Source: Symsagittifera roscoffensis
Taxonomy: Eukaryota; Xenacoelomorpha; Acoela; Convolutidae
Direction of reading: 5' to 3'
Assembly (NCBI RefSeq): GCF_963678635.1
Contig: NC_087069.1
Coordinates: forward strand, 62,001-126,000
DNA: 64,000 bases
Shown here: positions 24,481 through 36,355 of the stretch, piece after piece
Numbering within the stretch: the first letter of the stretch is position 1
How the letters are laid out: each line of letters starts with the position of its first letter
Made by a program: the position numbers and the translations under genes
The notes under the pieces: model-generated
Database searches by the model: none
Seen by the model: the letters and a program-made list of their open reading frames with translations, nothing else
What the model was told of the DNA's origin: nothing

Positions 24481-25013
24481 TTTTACTCGGTAGACACAGC
24501 CCACTTTCAGGATCATCCAAATTCCGCTCCTCCCCCTGTACAAGTTACCTTCAGAACCTCCTCTCCCACGTTGGTAGCTCCCAGCTCTGCCATCCCATTT
24601 CTATCCCTGCTTCGATGAGTCGGTGTACGCCCAATTACCAAAGTATCATTTTCATCCTCTTCGACTACATATTTACTCTGATAGTTCTGTAGTGACGTGC
24701 GGTGACCTTCATTATTACGTAAACCTGGCGTGTTCTGATTTGCATGACGTAATACAGGCTTAGTGTTACGTGATACGGGGTTACCAATTTGTTTGTATTG
24801 GTTTGAAGATTGAGGCGAGTAACGTTATTGGGCATCTGAGTTCCATTGTACTGGTCGCAAGTTTTCACGCGAATTCTTCAACACTGGCTGAGATTTACGA
24901 AAGGAGGGGTCAAACCTTTGTGATCGTGGCTGATTGTTGCTTAAGGCGAACTGACCATTGTGCAATGAACGGTGTGAGTTACGTAACAAGGATGAGCTGT
25001 TCCGGATGATGAG
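24459..25013 (-). pseudogene. Truncated duplicate of the exon at 27043-28256
   Basis: Minus-strand copy of the 3' half of the tail exon. It matches 27053-27593 but stops at 25013, where the duplication unit ends. The frame is broken: a one-base loss near 24540, where unit 2 has TACATGGGGGAG, shifts it, and further changes occur. Parts of the Gln/Asn/Ser/Arg-rich protein (SLQNYQSKYVVEEDENDTLV) are still readable. Without an upstream acceptor and with the frameshift it cannot replace the intact exon. Confidence 0.75.
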
Positions 25014-25179
25014 CTCTTTTCTATGGCCAAAAACAGTCCTCGAGGAAAATCAAACAAATAACGTTTCAATGAATTGCTATCGATTGTCATTACGGGGCCA
25101 AAATGTGCAGTGGATAGGCGCACAATTTTGCGTCAGTATGTTCCGAGATACCAGAGACAAGTCTGCATATGAGTTCCAA

Positions 25180-25560
25180 AAGGTGAATGGATTCCGCCTA
25201 CAATTTGTCCGTGGATTCCGTTTACAAGAAAATGTAACGTAAACTTTGTCGGCACATCAGTTTTTTTGCGGTCTTCTTAACGAGCATACATGTATTGTTC
25301 CGGATTCCGAAAATGAAAGCGGACTCCGAAGCTGTAACTGGATTCTACAATTTTTTGCGGATTCCACTTACAATTTGCGGAACCCCCTGATAATTTGCGG
25401 ATTCCGCTTCCTATTGCGGATTCCACGACAGCTTAAACTTACTAAGCACGTATAATATGATTTGTTTGTGGATTCCACAATTTGTTCCGGATTCCTCAAA
25501 TCTTATTGCGGATTCCACAAAGTTTGTTGCAGCTTCCGCAAGGTTGTTTGTTTAGGGAGC
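25180..25560. repeat. GCGGATTCC-type degenerate short repeat, copy 2
   Basis: Second copy of the motif cluster at 22400-22790, slightly shorter (one GCGGATTC unit missing near 25415). Confidence 0.65.
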
Positions 25561-27042
25561 GATTTTGAGCAATACAGTTTTTTATTTATTGGTCAATAGA
25601 ATCCAAAACAGCAAAGAAGATCAAAGAAAAATAGTAACTTTGCGGATACTGCGACAAATCCGAGTTTGGCTTGTTGCAGAACTCGCTCAAAATTCAAAAA
25701 AGAGCTCACGTTGACCTCGTCAAGTTTGAAAAACTGTTTTCTTTCCGCCGAACCATTCATAACAATCCTCTTTGCTGAAAAATTTAAATCTCAACAAATT
25801 TTTTTTTTGCTGGAGAAAGCAAATAAAACAAATCAAACGAAAACAGAATTACGTTAAGCGATAGATGGAAAAAATAGCAGCCGACAGGTATAAATGCCTT
25901 CTCATTAAGATATTTGATTGCTAGACTGTGTGCCAAAATTTGGAAATTTTTTACCTTAAAACTTGAGAAAGTTGAAAATGTAAAAATCTAATATCTGACA
26001 TCTTCGCATGAAAACGTACCAAATAACAAAAAAAAATTGGGGCATAATCTTTGGAACTAAAATTTTCATAAATAATTTTTAATTGTTTATTCTTATATTG
26101 TTCTGAAGCTACCATGGATTGACTCAATCTTATTTGTTGATTTCCTAACGTATACCAAAAAGCATGAATTATATAGTTCCTGGATCAATTAACAAGTCTA
26201 CAAATAGTCAAAAATAAGAATTAAAATGTTTGGTAGTCTAAGAATGATGAAAATACAATTTAGATGATTTGTAAAACAGTTCGTAGTGGTTTACAACAAT
26301 AGATGAAAGATTCACAAACATTAGCTAGATAGCTTTTTGTTATACCTCGTGGTTTCTTTATAGTTTAACTCAAAAGCCTAATTTTTCGGCAGAAGACGGG
26401 TAAAAAAGTTAGTCTTAGATGAGCATTTTTTGTCAGAGTATTGTATTTACAAACAATATTCAGGTAAGAGAACAATTGACTGAAAATGAAAAGACTATAT
26501 TATGCATAAATAGTTTTGAAATCTTATACATACACTATATTCAAAATTACCACCTATTGATGCATATCACACACTGCGTATGTAATAATTTGCGTTTTTC
26601 TGTTGCAACGATAACCCTCAAAAACCACGTTGAAAAGTATTACATTGTTTCGAAAAGTCTAGGTAAAAATTGCCAAAAACCTCAATCTGTGTGGTCTCGT
26701 TTTGTGTTTTCATCATTTTATAAATTATTTAAATTGTATATGTTTCGAAGCTCGGTTTTGTCTGAGAATTACTTTATTCTCCTGTTCGTTGTCTTAATGC
26801 CTTCAAATGTTAACTATAATGCTAAAATGTTTCAAAGTGCTAAAATGATGCTTTGGTGTTATTTATTGCGAAACATTATTGTTTTCACGTGGAGCAACAC
26901 CACTCAAATTTTCTAGACAAACGCTCAAAATTTCCTGGATATTTTTGTCGAATTATAAAAATGAAATAAATTTACAAATGGTGAGAATTATCAAAAAATT
27001 TCCCGCTCTAGAGTATAATTTGCTTGAAGGAAACTTGTAGCT
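25561..27042. other. Non-coding part of duplicated unit 2
   Basis: Matches 22791-24240. The plus frame 26419-26916 is open for 165 codons here but is broken in unit 1 and has no motif, so it is not supported as a gene. If the exon upstream is real, this is its 3' untranslated/downstream region. Confidence 0.4.
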
Positions 27043-28256
27043 TTAATTGATTTCAGTTTCCATTGTAACTTTACTCGGTAGATGCAGCCCATTTTCAGGA
27101 TCATCCAAATTCCGCTTCTCCCCCATGTACAAGTTGCCTTCAGTACCCCCTCTCCCACGTTGAAAGTTCCCAGCTCTCCCATTTCTATCCCAGCTTCGAT
27201 GAGTTGGGGTACCCCCAATTACCAAAGTATCATTTTCATCCTCTTCGACTACATATTTACTCTGATAGTTCTGTAGAGACGTGCGGTGACCTTCATTACT
27301 ACGTAAACTTGGCGTGTTCTGATTTGCATGACGTAATACAGGCTGGGTGTTACGTGATTGTGGATTACCACTTTGTTTGTAATGGTTTAAAGCTTGAGGT
27401 GAGTAACGTAATTCGGCATCTGAGTTCCATTGCTCTGGCGGCAAGTTTTCACGCGAATTATTCAACAATGGCTGAGAATTACGAAAGGAGGGGTCAAACT
27501 TTTGTGGTCGTGACTGATTGTTGCGTAACGCGAACTGACCATTATGCAATGAAGGCTGTGAGTTGCGTAATAATGATGAGCTGCTCCGGCTTTCGTTTCT
27601 GGGCGGGGGAGGAGGGAAATCTTGGTCAAAACTTCGGGCTTGCTGAAGTCCTGAATTGAATCTTGGACTCATATCACTTCGTTGAGCTGAACCTTGGTTG
27701 AAAATTGGGTTCGAATTGATAAATCCTCTGTTTTCTTGTCCCAGTCTCGGGTCGAAATCGTTGCCCGAAGCTCGGTGGTCACGTGGGATCCTCGCATCTC
27801 TTTTTTGTGCGGCGTTTGGTGAAACCGAGTCAATCGGCCGCTGGGACTCTTGCAAAGGAAACCGACGTCTCGGTTCTTCATTGAGTGTTTCCCGTTGCAA
27901 CGAATCTGTCTGCGTTCTCGGATCCTGACTGCGTGACCGACGACTAGCTACCAAGTCTCTTCTCGGATCCCGTCTCTGGTCTTGTGAGGACCTTTCGTCT
28001 GCGGGCGAGAAGTTGACGTCACGTCTCACTCTTGCCTCTCGATCTCGGAGTTCCGTCATCGGAATTGGTTCCGGCGACGCTTCAAATCCTGGGTTGTATC
28101 TACCATCTCTGGGTGGTGGTTCACTTGCTCGCGATCTTGTGAGAGTGGGAATGTGTACTCTGACACGTGACTCCCCGGCAGGTTCTCCTCTGCTAGGTGG
28201 AACATTACTGGAGGGACGAACTTCGGGGTATTTGTAACCCTTGCCTTCTTCATTTT
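27043..28256 (-). CDS. Terminal exon: long disordered, RGG/Q/N/S-rich tail
   Basis: A minus-strand frame is open from a good splice acceptor (TTTTTTGCTGCGTCTTTAG, exon starting at 28256) to TAA at 27043, about 404 codons; a start at the Met at 28059 would ignore 66 open codons upstream. The protein is low-complexity: Arg-rich with many Ser, Gln, Asn and Pro, repeated S-Q-P-L-L/N-N-Q type words, a short poly-Pro (FPPPPPRNES) and an RGRGG near the end. This fits a disordered cytoplasmic tail or an RNA-binding-type region. The exon is in phase 1 (it needs one base from an upstream exon). The nearest upstream minus-strand exon is the TM exon at 48052-48463, about 20 kb away across two LTR elements, and I infer one gene. 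Its 3' half is duplicated at 24459-25013. The function is not recognised. Confidence 0.65.
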
Positions 28257-28459
28257 CTAAAGACGCAGCAAAAAATTACTTTCCTTCGGATAGTTTAAAT
28301 AATATTTTTAATATTTAACACGTGAGTTGCAGAAAAAAAACTAGTCTTAACACAATCACTGGAATTAACAATCATGTTCGCACCCAACCTATTTTGTTTT
28401 TAAAAATTTTTATTTATTGTTTTCTTTTCTTTTCTGGAACTCCTGAAAAATGTTAGTTA

Positions 28460-29198
28460 TGGAACCAGATCTAAACTATAGTTTATTATTGAATATTTTA
28501 TCACTAAAGAATATTTAAAACTAACCAATCATGGTCCATCTAACTAAAAACCCACTTATTTGTAAGTGCTAAAATTACTTGTAATTTCAGCACCAGAGAG
28601 ATTTGAATATAACTTAGAACTTAATTGCCTCTCCAAGAGACCTACTCGCAATAAACCAGTATACTCTAGATCTATTGAGACTAATTGAGACTAGTAGATT
28701 TAAGAGTAAGATTAGGATCAGTATTAGACTAAGAAGTTGCACAAATCTATCCGGCCGAAAATAAGATAGCGTGACGAACAGACGGTGTACCCTATCTGAA
28801 ATTAATTCATGAGTTAAACCTAGAACCTAACTCATCTGGTGCGACCAAAAGTATCAAACAGGACAATAAAAAAAACAAATTAGCTTAGAACTAACAAGAT
28901 AGGTTAGAATTAGACAAAAACATTTTCAAAATGTTTCATGATAAAAATTTAATCGAAATGTCCCTACGACCCAATAGATCAGAGCCGCTATTCCGAGCAA
29001 TAGGAGAAGTGCCCGGTATTGGAAGAACACCTCAGACATAAGACGACATACGACTACGGAGAAACTTACCATTAAGTTTCAATGTCGTACGGCAAAAACC
29101 AACTCAAACTTTTATATTTATAGTTTTATTAGCAATGAATTTAGATTTTCATTCGCAAACATAGAATCCTTGAAAAAAAATCTTCAATGATTACTACA
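28460..29198. repeat. LTR 1 of env-type retroelement family
   Basis: Starts TGGAACC (28460) and ends ACTACA (29198), so TG...CA termini, 739 bp. It matches 35682-36355, and the first 130 bases match 47723-47852. It contains AATAAA at 28650-28655 and a stem-loop, GTGCTAAAATTAC/GTAATTTCAGCAC, near 28567-28596. The left boundary is visible because the two downstream LTRs share the preceding internal sequence (CTCTGTAAACCCGGATGGG) and this one does not. Confidence 0.75.
28650..28655 (+). promoter_or_regulatory. Polyadenylation signal in LTR 1
   Basis: AATAAA within CTACTCGCAATAAACCAG. The same context is kept in LTR 2 at 35872-35877, as expected for a retroelement R region. Confidence 0.5.
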
Positions 29199-29212
29199 GG
29201 CGCCTAACTTAC
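29199..29212 (+). promoter_or_regulatory. Primer-binding-site-like sequence
   Basis: GGCGCCTAAC directly follows the LTR end. It resembles the GGCGCC core of Lys/Phe-type tRNA primer sites but lacks the usual initial T. LTR 2 is followed by GGCGCTAAAC, a mutated version. Confidence 0.4.
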
Positions 29213-30239
29213 TATAGTACAAAACGATTGATAAAAACACCTCTAATCGTTTCCTCCAAAACTGCAGTAAAATTCAAAAAAGATATCTGAAAAAAATTGT
29301 TTATTGAAAATAAAAAAAAGTAATTAATATGATCATAAAAATAAGTATACACAAATCATCTTGTCATCTCCAGCTTCATCACCTAAACAGAACAGCAATC
29401 ATAAAACAACTAATGTCATTCAAAACTAAACTTTGTATCATTTAAACCTAAAATTATTTCAAAAAGGCCTATCCTAATTTTTACTCTTATTTAACCTAAA
29501 TTTCTTTAAACTTAAAACAGATCATCAAGGCTATCCTTGGATCTTAATTAAACATTTAAATTAATCAAATTTACATTTCTAAATTTTTTCTCAAACGCCG
29601 ATTCACTACCCAACCCTTTCAAATAGCCGGGATTAATAGAAATTTTTCAATCAATCTAACCATTCTAATTAGGCTAAACAGTGAAGAACTTCGGTTATTC
29701 ATCCTTCACTTGACCCCCCCCCCCTCTTACCTGACCCAGGCTAATACTTAAACTTAGTAAGTTTAAAATAGTATCTAACGAACTACTTGCGTTCTAATTA
29801 TACCCGAACCTTGTGGATCGATTTACTATTCTCCAAACATTGAATACAATCATTACCCCTAAGTAAGATTAAGTAAGTTAACACCTTAACTTAGATTAGT
29901 CACGAGAAAGTAACAATCATTCTCCGGAATCGATATATACTTTTCTCTCCAACCCTAAACACAAGACCCAAGTTTGGCTAACCACAAAAATCGTAAGGAC
30001 TAACAGTCTAGGATATTAAAATCACTAATAACAATCTTGCATCTATCATCCTAAACCTTATGTCATCAAACAATTTAGGAAATAAACAAACAATCGTACT
30101 ACACAATTGTGAAATCAAAAAACAAAAGTACGATCTCGTGTTCATTCCACTTAAACATACAATAGGATATATTTGAACAAAAAGACATACAAAAAAAAGA
30201 AAAATTTTCTGTAAACAAAGACAAATTACACGAAAAAGT
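29213..30239. other. Non-coding leader of retroelement copy 1
   Basis: About 1 kb matching 36370-37440. It contains short direct words (CTTAACTTAGATTAGTCACGAG, ATCCTTGGATC) and a C tract (29716-29726). No frame is supported. Confidence 0.5.
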
Positions 30240-30866
30240 TTTCCAAAGCGAAGAAACGCAGTCTCCGAATCAGAAACCAGTAATTTAGATGCCCTTTACA
30301 ATCTAAAGGACTCAGTAAATAGAAACTACCCAGTCCATGATCAACTATATTTTTCTGACTCAGAAACCTCATCACATACATTCATCAATACAAGGAAAAC
30401 GACGAATAAAAAAGATATACAAAAATAAACCAGTACGTCTATACAATTGGAATCAACCAATCACACATATTGAACACTACTTATTAACAGTCACAAAACG
30501 AAGAAATGAGTCAAAGTGAAGAAAGTCCAGACGAAAACTCTGTTTTTCTATTTCTCATCAATTCACTTACTGATGATAGAGGACAAATACAATTTTGCTA
30601 TAATTTGATTGCAAAATTTTTTTGAACGAGGAATTAGCCCCTGTAAAGCAGAATTTCCAGAAGTAAAGATCAAAAGACAAATTATCGATCATTATTTAAA
30701 AAGAAGATGTAACCCAATACAACAGTATGGAATTTATACCATAGAAATCAGTACACCAAGTAAATTTCATGGTAAAAATCTCATTCAAACAGACGACATC
30801 GACATAGAATTTTCAAAAGTATTCACAAAATACATAAAACACATACAATATCAAAACTCATAGAGA
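30240..30866 (+). pseudogene. 5' ORF fragment of retroelement copy 1
   Basis: Matches the start of the 5' ORF of copy 2 (37440-38090) with the same residues, such as YPVHDQLYFSDSE and PCKAEFPEVKIKRQI. Frameshifts break it, and it ends at a rearrangement where leader sequence resumes. Its position directly after the leader suggests Gag N-terminal sequence, but no family motif was recognised. Confidence 0.45.
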
Positions 30867-31060
30867 GTAATTAAGTAACAAAAAGTAATTAATATGATCA
30901 TAAAAATAATTTAAACAAATCAACTTGTCATCTCCAGCTTCATCACCTAAATAGAACAGCAACCACTACTTGCGTTATAATTATACCTGAACCTTGTGGA
31001 TCGATTTACTATTCTCCAAACATTGAACACAATTATTAACCCTAAGTAAGATTAAGTTAG
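30867..31060. repeat. Rearranged leader fragments
   Basis: AAGTAATTAATATGATCATAAAAATAA and TTGTGGATCGATTTACTATTCTCC are copies of leader segments 29320-29390 and 29780-29880, joined with an internal deletion. This marks a recombination event that removed gag-pol. Confidence 0.65.
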
Positions 31061-31061
31061 A

Positions 31062-32622
31062 TACACTTTCAAGAAGAACATATTTTGGGATACAGCAGTT
31101 CCATGTGGATCAGAAAATAGCCACAATGTCGTACAGTTAAATTCGATGAAGAAAAATACTATCTACTTACACCATACAAACATTGATGCAACCATTAAAA
31201 AGTTTTCACTCGAAAGTATTCGAGCTATTGCTCGCAATCCCAATATTGATCTACAATCGATAGGAAGATATTCTAAATCAGATGTACAACATCACATTCG
31301 TACACAACTATTTTAAGAAACTCTAACACAAATAGACACTATTCAACGACAATCAACAGATCAAATTTTACGGAAACTTGCAGAAACCGCAAGCTTTTAA
31401 GACATTTACACACAAGACTACATGCCTTCGACATGTTATTCGCCCACGACTGCTTGAACTTCTTTTTATTAGCTTTACTCGCTGTTTCCACAGTGAACTT
31501 TTTACTAAACACATTGCACAGTTTGGCTCCATAACCGTTTCGACCCCTCCGTGACCTTTTTCTGAGTGTCGTCGAAGTTGCTAGAGGTTAGAAGGTGTCC
31601 AAAACTGAGTGAAGGGACGTACATCTTCTCCGTCTTGTGCATTTGGACCGGCACACCTAGGAAACAATTAGGCCCATATGAACAATCTCCCTGAATAGAC
31701 CAAGTGAACAATCCAACCTTCCAAATTTAATGGCAAATTCAAGCATTAAGGCGTGCATGTACTATGCTCAAATCTGATTGGTTTAAACCTATTACTTTTA
31801 ACCAAGTGAATGATCTTTCCCCTAATGTGATTTAGGGGGAGATTGTTCACTTTGGTCCAACAATTACTGGCCGCTTTTTTTGCGTGTTTTATCAAGTTGA
31901 ACCAACTATTTTTGAATAAACTAAAAAACATTATACAGAAAATGAAGTAAGCAAAGCAGCTAATTAATTGGTAGTTTTAAATATTTTAAAGATATTAAGG
32001 ACTACATATAATTAAACGGCGAAAAATATAGACCACAAGATATCTCACCAATTAGTATTTTTAGCTTCGTAACTCTGAAAAATAAAATTCTTGCCCTTCT
32101 AGGATGACCCTATTTCATCTTAGAAAGATTGACTATATTATACGCAATGTTTAACTTAATTGGATTCCTTTTCTCATTACTAAAAAGAAACTCAAACACA
32201 TGCGCAATACTTACACAAGTAAACCGACAAGCAAGCGTAGCACGCATATTATTTGCAGAATTTTTTGGAATATTTTCATCATCAATATAAAATACTCTTA
32301 GATGCACAAATAAAAGAAGATAATTCAAAACTATCAATAAAACCAAACACATATGACGAATCACAAAACAAAACAAATGTATCACTACAGCACCACAGTT
32401 ACCAAGTTTACATCACAACGATCCATTATCATTAGTATCAAGAAATTTTAGAAATTTAGCACTCACAAACCCTACAAATCTAAGACCCAGTAATATACGA
32501 AGCCCCATTCACCATAAAGTAACACATCATCCCCAAAATGACAATATATTTGAACAAATAATTGAACAGCCCCACAACACCACTTTTCAACCTGAAAATA
32601 ATCATTTTTTCAGCCAACAATG
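31062..32622 (+). pseudogene. Env-like ORF relic, retroelement copy 1
   Basis: An open stretch 31062-31316 (with PCGSENSHNVVQLN and KKFSLESIRAIARNPNIDL) leads into sequence homologous to the env-like ORF of copy 2 (43558-44373). After a 550-bp insertion (31421-31974) the membrane-proximal part resumes: hydrophobic segments around 32100-32290, then a Pro/Asn-rich tail ending at TGA 32621-32623. Multiple nonsense and frameshift changes. The assignment as envelope rests on the hydrophobic C-terminal segments and the position after gag-pol. The stop overlaps the next ATG as ATGA. Confidence 0.5.
31421..31974. mobile_element. Insertion in env relic of copy 1
   Basis: Sequence with no counterpart in copy 2 interrupts env between ACACAAGACTA and TTTAAATATTTTAAAGA. 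It holds facing words (AGATTGTTCACTTTGG and AGTGAACAATCC) that suggest a small inverted-repeat element, but the termini and target duplication could not be fixed. Confidence 0.4.
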
Positions 32623-34646
32623 AGCAGGCAATTGGATCACTCCACCGTTCAAACTCCCACCCTGCCAATCTCAAAACCCAAACCCCATTACCCACTTTTT
32701 GCTTTTCCGCCACCCGATTCACCTCAAATTATTACATCATCAGGCATTAATTCTGATACTAACTCAGATATCACAGTTTTTCAAACTATATCACAATTTG
32801 AAAAATTCTTACTTGGAAACCCCCGATGAATTTGCTGACTCCGAACCATCCCCTTTCACTTATTCTCAAGCCAATCCTTCTACGTTTTCCAAACCTCCCT
32901 TTCAACCCATCCACTCTCACACCCATTGTATATCCCCTCTACTCCTTCTCACGTTTCCCAGATAACTCCAACCTACTCCCTATTTATCTCTGAACATTCC
33001 ACAAACAATTCCCCTGACACCACCCAAAATTCTGATGAACTAAACAAGCTTAAAACACTACAGCAACAATTACAATACCCCCACACCCTAACTATTCATC
33101 AATTATCATCGACAATAACATAATCAAATCCACCAACTCCTACACCTACTTCGGACTACACTCCATCACTAGCCCAGTCATCCACATCAACAGAATCAAC
33201 CACTAGTACTAACCGTGCTTATAGAACCTTTAAACGTAAATTCCCCAATCAACCGTTCCCATCCAAACCCGGAACCGCCCGAGAATAAACACTACAGCAA
33301 CAATTAAAACACTTATCATCAATTATCATCAACAATAACATAATCATATCCACCAACTCCTAAACCTACTTCGGACTACACTCCATCACTAGCCCAGTCA
33401 TCCACATCAACAGAATCATCCACTAGTACTAACCGTGCTTATAGAACCTTTAAACGTAAATGCCCAATCAACTGTTCCCATCCAAACCCGGAACCGCTCG
33501 AGAATACGTTAATCACCCAGGCCATACCAATACTGCCAAATAGCTTCAAGTAACCTTACCTTTCTTTCCCCAATATACACTATATTAATCCGACCCTAAC
33601 CCCGAACCACATAATTTTGTAGACAAACCTGTATTAATACCCACACTTCATTGAACATCCTATTATAATTATAAAAATCCGTTACTTTAGAACTCCTTAA
33701 CACCACACAAGATATTGAAAGAAATGAGAGCGACTTATTCAGGCTAACAACAGCATTAACACCCCGACAATTCACATACATAGGATTTTAAAAATTACAA
33801 AAAACATTCACCGCACCCCGAGATAACGACTGATCATTTGAATATTATGACCACAACATCATCAGACCTAACCACGATCAATTGCTTGACGAAAATCAAT
33901 TTGCAAACCCACAACTATCAGAAAAATTCTTTAATAAAACATCCTATTTATTTACACTCAGTATACTAGATAAAAAGCATGACCACATCATCTCGGAAGC
34001 ATTATCGGACATCCAAGCAAATGAATCACTTTACGAAAAATTTGAAACTTTTTCACTAACCTTTCACTTCCTTACACCAAAAGAACGTGATTTGCACTGT
34101 TCACACGACATCATGTTGAGAACTAAACAAACGCACACCTACACTTATTACCGTTTCATACAAAATCATTTTTACTTACACACACCATCACGAAAACGTC
34201 AACACAGATTTCAATTTATTAAATCCAAATACACCTCACCGGTTTTTCTTAGTTTCACATACTGCATTAAAAACACTAACTTTCAAGGCATCCTCTATAA
34301 TTATGACCCCATCACGCAAATGTATATATTCTGTACCCTCACCAAGACCTTCACTGAGAAAAAATCCCGGCCACTAATAGTTCCGCGTGAATATATTCAA
34401 CCTATAGAAGTACAAACTTTAGAATTCATCCACAATACTAGATATAATCACAAAGTTTACAACCTAGTTCAACACACACCTCATGAATTTTCCGTTCGCA
34501 CTGAAGAACTAAAAACCATTAAAGCACTAGAATTGCTTTGGCCACTGCTTCAGACTAAAAATATCATCCGCATATTAGCAAAACTACTAACCACATCTGA
34601 TGCTATTCACGATGTTTTCCTTCATGGCTTCTTTCCAGATGATTAG
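32620..34646 (+). pseudogene. ORF3 of env-type retroelement, copy 1 (frameshifted)
   Basis: Starts at ATG 32620, which overlaps the env stop (ATGA). The first part is Pro/Ser/Thr-rich (PHYPLFAFPPPDSP). It is broken by frameshifts and by a 232-bp tandem duplication (33055-33518). The second half is open from 33882 to 34646 (254 residues) and matches residues of the intact copy at 45090-46133 at roughly 75 percent by eye. Kept words include LHCSHDIMLRTKQTHTYT, YDPITQMYIFC and KALELLWPLLQTKNIIR. Most differences between copies are at third codon positions. No family is recognised. Confidence 0.55.
33055..33518. repeat. 232-bp tandem duplication within ORF3 copy 1
   Basis: AACACTACAGCAACAATTA to CGAGAATA occurs at 33055 and again at 33287 with few differences, including CTAGTACTAACCGTGCTTAT. 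Confidence 0.8.
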
Positions 34647-35207
34647 GTAAAATAGAATTGAATAAATAACTAACTATTTAAAATGAAACTAACCATTCTT
34701 TATAAATGTTTTTCATTTTTTTAGTCTTCACATCACGATAATGTCTAAATAAGAAACAATTAAACACCAAAAAGTCCCACGACAAACCCAAACCAAATGC
34801 AAATTGACTTTTAAGAAAAGGACACAATCAAAACAACAAAGGAAAAAACCAGTAACAATATAACATAAAACGTTAGCACAAAACAGGACCTCTCAAAAAA
34901 CCAGCATACAATCATACGCTCACTCCTGGCCTAACCCACCAAAAGAGGACGTCCTGAGCATGCTCTATTGCCGGCCTAACCCACCTTGCTACACCCACGC
35001 TTTGCAACCACTCCGTATTTTTGAAAAAAGGTACTCAAGCGTGAGTAACTCTTAAAGATAACAGAACTAAAATTAGGACGATTTGCGAAAAAAGAAACTA
35101 ATAGAAATCATAACTAAAAACTAAATTAACAAATTTTTGTTTTGTAAATCATAAAAATGCAGTACATAGATCATACACGATCACAAAGACGAGCATCAAG
35201 AAACTAG
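34647..35207. other. Non-coding spacer between ORF3 and ORF4, copy 1
   Basis: Partly matches 46800-47260 (CTCCTGGCCTAACCCACC, GAGGACGTCCTGAGCATGCTC). No frame is supported. Confidence 0.4.
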
Positions 35208-35700
35208 ATGACACCCTCACACTCAACCTATGGAATGGCTAAACACAACCAACATGCTGCTCACAACCACAACTCAAAAGGATTTGGAGTGCAACTTGAC
35301 ATCGCAGAAAAGGACTTCATTGAACCAGAGTAATGACCACCTCGATTTTCAAAGTATACGTACAGATCCGAGTTACAAGGCATTCCCTCCAAACTCAATC
35401 TTCACGCCAATCTCAGACGAGAGTGAAACGCAGTCAGTTCTCCGCCGAAGCAGAACGAACAACCATAGCAAACCATCTTGAAATCAGATTGATTTCATTG
35501 GCGGTCAGATTCATCATCGAACAACAACTAACAACTTCATATCGACGACTCCAGTTTCCTGGAGCCTTCTTCTCCAAGAACGGAACAAGAAATGACGTCG
35601 CCAAATACCAACGATCACCATCCATCCTTCAATTACAGAAAGAAGATAAAAGATTTAAAAACTCTGTAAACCCCGGATGGGTGGAACCAAATCTAAACTT
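35208..35700 (+). pseudogene. ORF4 of env-type retroelement, copy 1 (broken)
   Basis: Begins MTPSHS at ATG 35208, aligned with MTPLHS at 47267. It keeps GF.V.LDIAEKDFIE and later AKYQRSPSIL, but two adjacent stop codons (near 35330) and frameshifts break it. It lies just before the 3' LTR. Unknown product. Confidence 0.45.
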
Positions 35701-36355
35701 TTTTTAATTATTGAATATAATATCACTATAAAATATAAAACACTAACTAATCATGATCCATCTAACTAACAACCCACTTATTTGTAAGTGCTGAAATTAT
35801 TCGTAACTTCAGCACCAGAGAGTTTTGAGTTTAACTTAGAGCTTAATTGCCTCTCCAAGAGACCTACTCGCAATAAACCAGTATACTCTAGATCTATTGA
35901 GACTAATTGAGACTAGCAGATATAAAGGTAAAATTAAGATTGGTATTAAACTAAGAAGTTGCACGAATCTATCCGGCCGAAAATAGGATAGCGTGACGAG
36001 CAGACGGTGTACCTTATCTGAAATTACTCTATGAGTTAAACCTAGAACCTAACTCATCGGGTGCGACCAAAAGTCTCGAACAAGGTCTTAAAAAACAAAT
36101 TAGCTTAGAACTAACAAGATAGACTAGAATTAGACAAAAACGTTTTTCCGCTACTCCGAGCAATACGAGAACTACCCGGTATTGGAAGAAGACATCAGAC
36201 AAGATACGACATACGGAGAAACTTATCATTAAGTTTCAAGGTCGTACGGCAAAAGCCAACAAAAACTTTTATATTTAGATTTTTATTAGCAATGAATTTA
36301 GATTTTCAGTTGCAAACATAGAATCCTTGAAGAAAAATCTTCAATGACTATTACA
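35682..36355. repeat. LTR 2 (shared by copies 1 and 2)
   Basis: TGGAACC to ATTACA, 674 bp, homologous to 28460-29198. It has AATAAA at 35872-35877 and the GTGCTGAAATTA/TAACTTCAGCAC stem-loop. It is preceded by purine-rich AGAAAGAAGATAAAAG (35636-35651), a possible polypurine tract, and followed by GGCGCTAAAC. Confidence 0.75.

Larger units (their letters stand above)
22229..27593. repeat. Tandem segmental duplication, unit about 2785 bp
   Basis: Unit 1 is 22229-25013 and unit 2 is 25014-27593. Both begin CTCTTTTCTATGGCCAA with an offset of 2785 bp (22236 matches 25021). Unit 1 is about 219 bp longer because of an internal small duplication (24021-24480). Divergence is clear (several percent), so it is older than the 2651-bp duplication. 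The distal border lies inside a protein-coding exon, so unit 1 carries a truncated exon copy. Confidence 0.85.
28460..36355 (+). mobile_element. Env-type LTR retroelement, copy 1 (degenerate)
   Basis: Two LTRs in direct orientation bound an internal part of about 6.5 kb: leader, a 5' ORF fragment, env fragments, ORF3 and ORF4. No capsid, protease, RT, RNase H or integrase is recognisable; an internal rearrangement at 30870-31060 re-uses leader sequence where they should be. The 3' LTR also serves as the 5' LTR of the next copy. The element cannot move by itself. Confidence 0.7.

Noticed and set aside
26419-26916. 165-codon plus-strand ORF
   Set aside because: The homologous copy in unit 1 (near 23650-24110) is broken and no motif is visible.
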